From positions 68,182,064 through 68,246,063 of the forward strand of contig CP092877.1 of NCBI GenBank assembly GCA_030710605.1: a DNA stretch of 64,000 bases, read 5' to 3'. A program made the position numbers and the translations under genes. The notes below the pieces were generated by a model. The model saw nothing but the letters and a program-made list of their open reading frames with translations. It did no database searches and had not been told where the DNA came from. The stretch is from Cordylochernes scorpioides (Eukaryota; Arthropoda; Arachnida; Pseudoscorpiones; Chernetidae). Shown here piece by piece: positions 57,641 to 64,000 of this stretch (the first letter of the stretch is position 1; each line of letters starts with the position of its first letter).

Positions 57641-58138
57641 ATGTAAAATGTTTTATACATATTGTATGGGATAGTGTAAAGTAAAAAATGGAATGTTTTT
57701 AGGAAGCTATTTTTTTTTAATTTATAATATCAACAACAACAACAAAAAAGCTTTTATTAGGGCCCATTGCCCTGTATGGATTCGCCATAAAACAACAAAA
57801 CAATACAGTATTTTTTTTCTCCCTTTTCCCATGTGCACGTGAGCCTTTGTTTGAAAAGGGATTTATTTACACATCTGTTCTAAAACTTTCCTCACTACCT
57901 CTTTTGTGTATGAATCTATTTACAATTGATCTGTAGAAATTATAGAGTTCTATTGCTATATTTTTCTTTTCTGAAATAGTTCTCAGCGTCTTCAGTGGGT
58001 TGCTAAATCTACAGAAGATGTTTAAATTTAGAATATATCTCATCTGTTTTAATTATTGCAATTAGAAAAATCTTGTGGATATCATCAGTGATTTTATATA
58101 TGAAGAATGCTTTCTACATGTGTAAATATGTAGGGCAC
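57641..58138. other. AT-rich, no gene
   Basis: Nothing recognised beyond low-complexity AT tracts. Confidence 0.45.
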
Positions 58139-58438
58139 TCACACTAATAACCTTTGTAAACTGTCATGTGTACTATATATATGTCGTACCACAGTAACAG
58201 CAGTCATGGGCCTCGTGGTTTCAGGAGTCTGGGTTAATACACAAATGACGAGGAAAGTTGGATAGCACCTAAGAGAGGCCAGCGACGCGACAATAGCAAG
58301 GTTCAGGTAGGTCTTATCTGAGATGTCGGTAATCCAGCGGCTAGTCGCAAAACTCACTAATGGCTTATGGAAGATCCTCGGGAAGGGTCTACGTGATAAT
58401 GTTAAAAAAATCCCATTTTTCTGTTGTAATCTCGACAA
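58139..58438 (-). CDS. Unrecognised open frame
   Basis: 99 codons on the minus strand, richer in GC than its surroundings and not repeated in the window. No domain, signal or motif I can name. A T-rich tract with a CAG lies in its 5' part (58405-58425), which would suit a splice acceptor. Could be an exon, a decayed transposon piece or chance. Confidence 0.15.
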   Translation of the reverse strand: MSRLQQKNGIFLTLSRRPFPRIFHKPLVSFATSRWITDISDKTYLNLAIVASLASLRCYPTFLVICVLTQTPETTRPMTAVTVVRHIYSTHDSLQRLLV

Positions 58439-58667
58439 TTCTTACCTAGGTCCTGTCTGGATCTCTAGCTGTTTCTCTTGAAAATTTTATTGTCTTATGT
58501 AAGATTACATGATTGCCACAAAGCTTAAAGTTTATATACATTTGAGACTTTACACTTTTATTATAATTTTGATAAATAACAATCTCTCTCTAGGGAATAT
58601 TGACTATATATCGACTCTTAAAATCCTTCGATAATTAATAGAAAAATAAAATAAAATCCCCAAAGAT

Positions 58668-58914
58668 GAGTATCTTATATTTAATGTTTACGTTTCAAGC
58701 TTTTGGGTATTAACAACCCTTCTACAGGAATTAGAACTAATGAATGAATATAGATGGATCTACTGGTTATATACATACATATATTGAAAACAGGTATGTA
58801 AATATTATATATGTATGTTTATTACCAGTTGATCCATCTAAATTCATTCATTAGTTCCTGTAGAAGGATTGTTAATACACGAAAGCTTAAAGCATAAACA
58901 TTAAATATAAGATA
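58668..58914. repeat. Palindrome family G
   Basis: GTATCTTATATTTAATGTTT at the left pairs with AACATTAAATATAAGATAC at the right; arms of about 110 bp with TTCCTGTAGAAGGRTTGTTA. The minus/plus strands hold CTGTAGA...GAAAGCTT, a weak relative of hammerhead boxes. The right side is cut by the MITE at 58915. Confidence 0.6.
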
Positions 58915-59163
58915 CAGTGGTACCTCGACATACGAGTTTAATTCGTTCCGCAACCTTGCTCGTATCTTGAATTACTCGTATCTCGAAGCAAATTTCCCCA
59001 TACAAAATTCCCATTTAAAATCACAGATTAATATCTTCAACACTACCGAACCGAACTCGTATCTCGAATTTCGCTCGTAACTCAAAGCAAAAAATCACTT
59101 GCTCGTCGGCTCGTATCTCGAAAAACTCGTATGTTGGGGCGCTCGTATGTCGAGGTACCACTG
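58915..59163. mobile_element. pogo/Tigger-type MITE
   Basis: CAGTGGTACCTCGACATACG at the left, CGTATGTCGAGGTACCACTG at the right, TA on both sides. 249 bp. Confidence 0.9.
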
Positions 59164-59469
59164 TATATATTTTTAGTCAGAAAATGATGATGACGATATT
59201 GCTGTATCATATTTGATTATCAGATACAAAATTATATCCGGAAAAATTCCAAAAAGCAGAGACCACGGGTGAAGCCAGTTCTTTTTTAGTATGCAGGAAC
59301 AAAATTCTAACAGAAAAACATTCATTCGAGCAGAAGACACAAAGCCAGATCATCTCTTTATAAAAATATCGCTTCTCAGACACAAAGTTTGGAGCGGGAC
59401 GTTTCACAAGAGTGACATCCACGGCGCCAATTTATAATTGTAAGGAATAGTATTTGAATAAAAGCATTC

Positions 59470-59512
59470 AATCGGGTAAAACCCGGGCGTTGACCGGGTC
59501 ATTCGGCTAGTG
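59470..59512 (+). mobile_element. Helitron 3' end
   Basis: ACCCGGGCGTTGACCGGGT hairpin then CATTCGGCTAG before host T. The 5' end was not found, perhaps because of the MITE and palindrome upstream. Confidence 0.5.
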
Positions 59513-59599
59513 TAATATAATAAAAACAAAATTGGCATTTCCTGAGCACTCACATGAGTTTTATTATCTCAGGAAGCCTCTGGGACCAAATTTTGGTCG

Positions 59600-59780
59600 T
59601 AGAAGTACAGTCTGCACCACGCTGGAGGGCCAACAGCCAGAAACGCGTTGATGGTTGGCTTTCTTAATTTATCAAGAAATTGGGTTGGCCAAATATCTTT
59701 GGAACAAGCTAAATCAACGTTTAGTTAATTTTTGTTCCACTAGATGGCGCTCTGCCATCTAAAATGCTTATGTAAGCGGT
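59600..59780 (+). mobile_element. Family P hammerhead element, copy 3 (decayed)
   Basis: GC-ACCAC-G, CTGGAGG (consensus CTGATGA, lost), GCC/GGC stem II, GAAAC, ACGCGT, T, GATGGT, then TTCTTAATTTATCAAG, TTGGCCAAATAT and the hairpin AGATGGCGCTCTGCCATCT. Same order as 15783-15930. The ribozyme is probably inactive because core residues changed. Confidence 0.55.
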
Positions 59781-60284
59781 CAAAAATGCCAATTTTGTTT
59801 TTAATATCAACACCTGAACATTTTTAAATTTTTTTTTTTAAATTGATTTTTAATATAAACTATACTGTGTTTCAAATACAAGAAATGTATTTGTATATAT
59901 ATAATATGTGTGTTGTCAATATTTTAAAAATAATTTTAGATAAACATGTATTCACATTTTTTTTTTAGAATTTCCAATACATTTACTTCGAAAATTTTGC
60001 ACCCAAAATTTCGTCCTTTTAATTATATTCATAAAAAAAAAAATTCAATTAAGTCTCAATTTTATTTCTTTAATTTGTGAAATATATAAATCACCAAGAA
60101 CAGCACCTTTTAAATCTAGCTTTATTCTGGTTTTGAAAATATTCTTGTCAGGAGCGGGCGCTTTTATATTAATTTAAAAAACAACTAATTTTTATAAAAT
60201 GTATAATTAATTTTATTCATTATTTTAAGATATTCATTATTTGAATTATATTTCACTACAATTCACTTTCTCTCTCTCTCTTCA
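59781..60284. other. Upstream region of the ALYREF-like gene
   Basis: AT-rich. Probably contains the intron that ends at the acceptor at 60285. No clear promoter or first exon was identified. Confidence 0.4.
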
Positions 60285-60285
60285 G
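60271..60285 (+). promoter_or_regulatory. 3' splice acceptor in the 5'UTR
   Basis: TCTCTCTCTCTTCAG, a strong polypyrimidine tract and AG, 53 bases before the ATG at 60339. It suggests a 5' non-coding exon further upstream. Confidence 0.65.
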
Positions 60286-60338
60286 GTATTGTTTAATTAT
60301 AAGTTTAAAATAATAATTTTAATTAATCTAAAAATAAA

Positions 60339-61412
60339 ATGGATAAAATCAACATGTCATTGGACGAGATTATTCTCCAGGAGCGTTATGCCATGTCTGA
60401 ACACCGTGGCTCCAAGAATCACCAAAATAAAAGGTTTAGAAAAGTTCCAAATCAATACAGAAGACAACAGTATGCTGGACAATGGAACAATAAGAACCAA
60501 CAGCAGTTTAAAGGCCAACAACAATACAATAAGGGCAACAACAACCAACAATACAACATGAGCAAACAACAGCACAACAAAGGCAAACTAATCCTGTCCA
60601 ATCTTCACTACAAGGTCACTAACCAAGACATCTTTGACCTGTTCCGCTCGTATGGAAAGATCCTTAGTTACACCATCCATTACAATGCTTCAGGGAAATC
60701 CCTCGGAATTGCTGAAGTTGTATTTGACCGCAAGGACGCAGCAATTAAAGCGCTCCAGAGATACAACGGAGAGTTTCTGGATGGACGAAAAATGAATATC
60801 AAGCTTGAAGATGCTCCGCATAAGACAAGCAGCATCAAGGACAGGCTAGGTCCATTCCCTCAGAAGAGGAAGCTAGTCCAAGATCATAGAGGTCCTCAGA
60901 ACAAGAGGATCAGACTACAAGAGCAAGAATTTCGCACAGATAAATTTCCAAAAAAAGAAATTGTTCACGTGAAATTCGCAGATGTTCCCCAGAAAACAAA
61001 TACCATCAAGAACCGGATGGATTCATTCCCTCAGAAGTGGAAAAAATTCCAGTATCAGAATAATCCTCAGAACAAGATTATCAATCTAAAAGAAACACAA
61101 ATGTCCACAAAGGAATCCGCACAAAAAGAAGATGTTAACTTGAAGCTTGTAGATAATTCACAGAAGAACAGCAGCATCAAAGAACAGTTGGGTCCTTCAT
61201 CTCAGGAGAATGAGCAAGTCAAGGAGCAGAATGGTCAACAGAACAATATGATCAGCCCACAAGAACAACAAATGTCCTCAAAAGAATCCACAAAACAAGA
61301 TGTTGATAAAATTGAGCTTGAAGATATAGATGAGGATATATTAGAGGACACGGACATGGAGGACGATTCCGACTTCGAAGAGAATATGGAATGGGATGAA
61401 TTGCTAAAGTAA
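60339..61412 (+). CDS. ALYREF/THOC4-like mRNA-export adaptor with repeated C-terminal tail
   Basis: 357 residues. Nuclear adaptor expected to bind mRNA and the helicase UAP56/DDX39B in the TREX pathway and hand over to NXF1. Start MDKINMSLDEII matches the UAP56-binding motif of the ALY/REF family; residues 20-80 are Gln/Asn/Lys/Arg-rich; one RRM spans about 83-157 with RNP2 LILSNL (84-89) and RNP1 KSLGIAEVVF (120-129), closest in pattern to ALYREF. Then three degenerate units of about 57 residues (157-213, 214-270, 271-330) each hold an SIKDRLG-like box (165-171, 222-227, 279-285), and an acidic tail ends in EWDELLK. ALYREF is usually about 230-260 residues, so the tail is unusual. The single open frame lacks introns; a 5'UTR acceptor is at 60285 and AATAAA at 61635. 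ATG context is good. Paralog or retrogene is possible. Confidence 0.85.
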   Translation: MDKINMSLDEIILQERYAMSEHRGSKNHQNKRFRKVPNQYRRQQYAGQWNNKNQQQFKGQQQYNKGNNNQQYNMSKQQHNKGKLILSNLHYKVTNQDIFDLFRSYGKILSYTIHYNASGKSLGIAEVVFDRKDAAIKALQRYNGEFLDGRKMNIKLEDAPHKTSSIKDRLGPFPQKRKLVQDHRGPQNKRIRLQEQEFRTDKFPKKEIVHVKFADVPQKTNTIKNRMDSFPQKWKKFQYQNNPQNKIINLKETQMSTKESAQKEDVNLKLVDNSQKNSSIKEQLGPSSQENEQVKEQNGQQNNMISPQEQQMSSKESTKQDVDKIELEDIDEDILEDTDMEDDSDFEENMEWDELLK

Positions 61413-61794
61413 ATCAAATATGTAAATATGTAATCAAATACTCATATATATATACCAAATGTCTATTGGTATATATTAGTTTAACTCACTTAAATACTTA
61501 AATTATTTTGACGGGAGAAGCGCCCATTGCTTCTATGGACTCTTAAATACTGTATATCTATTTTTTATATATATATTTGTTTTGTTTAATACTTAAATAC
61601 TTGTTTATGGGGGGAGGGGTTCTGACTTTTTAAAAATAAAAATATTTAAAAATTTCCAATATTTGACTCATTTCCTTCATATTTAGCCTTACAAAAGTAC
61701 TTATCAACTAATAAAATGACAGGTCCTGGATTATAACCTATCATTAAAATTTGATAGTTCTTGGTAAAAATCGGGCATTATAATTTATTATTAA
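61413..61794. other. 3' region of the ALYREF-like gene
   Basis: AATAAA at 61635-61640 is the best poly(A) signal. A family F scrap (TTTTGACGGGAGAAGCGCC) lies at 61505. Confidence 0.5.
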
Positions 61795-61880
61795 ACTGGC
61801 GAAACCGCTGGGAGGGTTCATCACTAATGAGTCAGGCATTAATTTTCCATTGCAGTAAGGGCAGTAGAAATTGTTAAATT
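61795..61880. repeat. Palindrome family C, copy 4 (one arm)
   Basis: GGCGAAACCGCTGGGAGGGT then TCATCACTAATGAGTC and GCAGTAAGGGCAGTAG. Shows the GAAAC box missing from copy 1. Confidence 0.55.
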
Positions 61881-62185
61881 CTTAAAAGAAGCATACGCGT
61901 CTATAATAGTTTAGTATTTTCATAACAGATGGAACGCTTATACATAATTATAATTTATAAATTCGTTTATCTTTTAATAATAGACCGTTTGATGTTAAAT
62001 AAAGTTCGTTTCTTCTTACCTCTCCTGGCAACCATTTTATAACGCGACAATTATTTTGGAAAAAGAAATAAAAAAAGCCCATGTTGAAAAAGTTCCCATG
62101 AAATAGCTCGATATGAAACAATCTCTTATAAGAGACCACCTTCAAAAAAGTCACATTTTATCAATGTTTTAGGTGGACTCTAATG
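61881..62185. other. Intergenic, no gene seen
   Basis: Nothing recognised. Confidence 0.4.
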
Positions 62186-62495
62186 GGAGGTCTATAAAAA
62201 TAAAGGTCACCTCTCCTGTCAAAATAGACATTAAAACTCCATTGTGAAGACTTTATTTGATCCCTTATAGATCTCATGGAATAAAGTCCACCCTGGACTG
62301 ACGCGGGCCATTAGCCTGAAACCATAGTCGCTAGGTGGGCGCTTCTCAGTTTGACAAAGCTGAAGTGGCTTTGTCACCGACCTGAGGCCGCTAGTTTGCG
62401 GCGACGGTCAATAGATTGTGTCCTAGCTTTGACGTCTATTTTGACGGGAGAGGGGACCTTTATAGATCAAGATCCTTGCGGCAAAATTTGTATCA
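62186..62495 (-). mobile_element. Family F element, copy 3
   Basis: GGTCACCTCTCCTGTCAAAAT at the left and ATTTTGACGGGAGAGGGGACC at the right, with the right tail CTTGCGGCAAAATTTG. The internal order is inverted relative to copy 1, so the hammerhead reads on the + strand. Confidence 0.65.
62286..62340 (+). ncRNA. Hammerhead-like motif, decayed (family F)
   Basis: GTCC...CTGACGC (last A of the core box is C), GGGC-CATTA-GCCT, GAAAC, ACCATAGT, C, G-CTAGG-TGGGC. The core change makes activity unlikely. Confidence 0.5.
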
Positions 62496-62678
62496 AAGAT
62501 TGAGAAAGCTTATTGGTGAGGATACCATTTCCCAGTATAATGGAGGAACGAAAGTGAGGTACATATATTACTGTTGAATTAGAGAATTATGACTATGGCA
62601 TTCCTTTCGTTTTTTCTTTTAACTAGCTGTCGACTACGCCATATTTTGTTTATTATTTTTATTGAGAAAGATATATCT

Positions 62679-62982
62679 GTTGAACGACATTTGAAAAATT
62701 CTGCATGTGTTTCTTTTGAACGAAAAATCGAAGTTTATTTTAAGGAGAAATAACGATTATTTCTAACCTTAGGGATGAAGTATGAGGAATTCCCATCCCT
62801 GGACACTTTTATTTTTCCGTTTATCATTACTCTTCACAATTCATCCTTTCATATTTCATCCCTAAGGTTAGAAATAATCGTTATTTCTCCTTGAAATAAA
62901 CTTCGATTTTTCGTTCAAAAGAAACACATGCGGGATAATTTTCAAATGTCGTTCTACAATCATAAGCCGCATTATATTGTAT
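62679..62982 (+). mobile_element. Palindromic retroposon, family D copy 2
   Basis: 12-mer AAAGATATATCT at 62667-62678 and 62983-62994. Inverted repeat 62684-62952 with part of the left arm deleted, then the 30-nt unpaired right extension CATAAGCCGCATTATATTG. Orientation opposite to copy 1. Confidence 0.75.
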
Positions 62983-63133
62983 AAAGATATATCTCTAGAA
63001 AAGACTTATTTAATTACAAAGTACAACATACCTGATATTATAAATCTTCTAAACTTATTTTACATATTTATAAAACAATAATTAACATATTTATATAAAA
63101 AATAGACACTTCGGCCAGTTGGAGTTTTTTATT

Positions 63134-63176
63134 TTCTCAACGTTTCGACAAAAATCTTTTGTCTTCGTCAGGAGAA
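63134..63176 (-). ncRNA. Hammerhead ribozyme-like motif (left arm)
   Basis: Inverted copy of the motif at 63414-63456, read on the minus strand. Confidence 0.55.
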
Positions 63177-63413
63177 GTAAATAAAATAAAACATTTGGCA
63201 AGGCGTTAAAAATTGTTCTGAGGTTTGCAAGGGCGTTCTCACGTGATTCTTCGAATTTAGCACAACATCTAAAGCGCGAGTCAAAAACAAATATTAAACT
63301 CGTCAAAGACTATGATCATGGAAATAAAAATATATTCGAAGAATCACGTGAGAACGCCCTTGCAAACCTCAGAACAATTTTTAACGCCTTGCCAAATGTT
63401 TTATTTTATTTAC

Positions 63414-63456
63414 TTCTCCTGACGAAGACAAAAGATTTTTGTCGAAACGTTGAGAA
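63414..63456 (+). ncRNA. Hammerhead ribozyme-like motif (right arm)
   Basis: TTCTC, CTGACGA (63419-63425), A, stem II GACAAAA-GAT-TTTTGTC, GAAAC (63444-63448), GT, T, GAGAA. TTCTC and GAGAA form stem I, and stem II is 7 bp. Stem III is only the self-complementary ACGT, as in dimer-active variants. The cleavage residue would be U. Confidence 0.55.
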
Positions 63457-63546
63457 AATAAAAACTCCAACTGGCCGAAGTGTCTATTTTTTATATAATA
63501 TGAATGCCGGCCAGGCAGCCTCTATCTTTACGATAATAATTAACAT

Positions 63547-64000
63547 TATCTATGGAAAAATCGATTTAAAGAATTTATATTATATTACACATGTAGTGTA
63601 AACATTTTGCTATTGTGAGATACCACCTTTCTGATGCTCCACATTGTTAAAATATGAATTGATATCACAGAGTTAACCTCCCACGAGAGACCACTTCCAA
63701 ATGAGACTCCGCATTTATAGACTCTGGCCTCTTAAGGAAGGTTTTATGCTCTTTTATAATTCTAATTTTATCGATTATGTTATTCTTTATAGAAGGGGGG
63801 GGGGGGGGGGTTGGAGAGAAAGTTTTAAAACAAATTTTAAGATAAAAAAATATTCTTATAAGTATTTTTGACCTGTAAATAATAAAATTTGGTATAACAT
63901 TAAACCCTAATATATAAAATGAATTTCATATTTTTCAATAATTTCCGACGCTAAATTTGAAAACAAAATATAAATTTGAAAGTTTATTTTAAAAAATAAT
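63547..64000. other. AT-rich end with poly-G run
   Basis: A 17-G run at about 63794-63810. No gene. Confidence 0.5.

Larger units (their letters stand above)
63089..63534 (+). mobile_element. Palindromic retroposon, family H with paired hammerheads
   Basis: 12-mer AATAATTAACAT at 63077-63088 and 63535-63546. Arms of about 165 bp (63091-63255 against 63335-63498), differing by one base in an A/T run that I can see, with a 79-bp loop. A 36-nt extension (63499-63534, GAATGCCGGCCAGGCAGCC) lies on the right only. Confidence 0.8.

Noticed and set aside
58668-58914. Family G CTGTAGA...GAAAGCTT as a hammerhead
   Set aside because: The first box lacks the required A at its fourth position; kept only as a weak resemblance.
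63091-63601. Frames repeated in both orientations
   Set aside because: They are the two arms of the family H palindrome read on opposite strands.

Overview
The window looks like a transposon-dense, AT-rich stretch of an animal nuclear genome, most likely an arthropod and perhaps a chelicerate. That guess rests on my memory of similar Tc1, mariner and Ty3/Gypsy proteins in spiders and related arthropods; I cannot confirm the species. Only one convincing host gene is present: an intronless-in-coding ALYREF/THOC4-like mRNA-export adaptor at 60339-61412, with a 5'UTR splice acceptor. Almost everything else is mobile or repetitive DNA of every major class: Ty3/Gypsy LTR elements, solo LTRs, a LINE ORF1 remnant, tRNA-derived SINEs, an intact Tc1 element, a nearly intact mariner, pogo/Tigger and hAT MITEs, non-autonomous Helitrons and a 1.6 kb minisatellite.

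Layout: 1-4.1 kb, AT-rich DNA next to an LTR with a gag stub; 4.1-6.2 kb, first copy of a 2.1 kb repeat (segment R), ended by a 100-N gap; 6.3-13.8 kb, a mosaic of small elements (tRNA-Glu insertion, palindromic retroposons, SINEs, Helitron, MITEs); 14.0-15.3 kb, mariner; 17.6-23.1 kb, an LTR retrotransposon with nearly identical LTRs and a decayed interior; 23.3-24.7 kb, intact Tc1 inside a SINE; 25.2-26.8 kb, 32-bp minisatellite; 27.1-33.2 kb and 37.5-46.3 kb, two copies of one segmental duplication; 33.9-35.4 kb, LINE ORF1 remnant; 35.6-36.8 and 46.3-48.4 kb, further copies of segment R; 48.9-55.3 kb, Helitrons and dead transposases; 58.7-59.8 kb, palindrome, MITE and hammerhead fragments; 60.2-61.6 kb, the ALYREF-like gene; 62.2-63.5 kb, three palindromic elements.

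The two duplication copies act as a natural before/after record. The Helitron at 38011-38908, the Gypsy element at 40515-45074 and the solo LTR at 29999-30531 are each present in one copy and absent at the matching site of the other, giving exact empty sites.

The most interesting signal is a recurring class of short elements (0.14-0.45 kb). Each has a long inverted-repeat body, a 25-36-nt unpaired extension on one side only, and 10-14 bp target-site duplications. Several carry hammerhead-ribozyme core boxes (CTGANGA, stem II, GAAAC). At least five unrelated-sequence families share this plan. They do not fit ordinary DNA-transposon MITEs. They suggest small retroposons, possibly mobilised by Penelope-like elements, a group known to carry hammerhead ribozymes.
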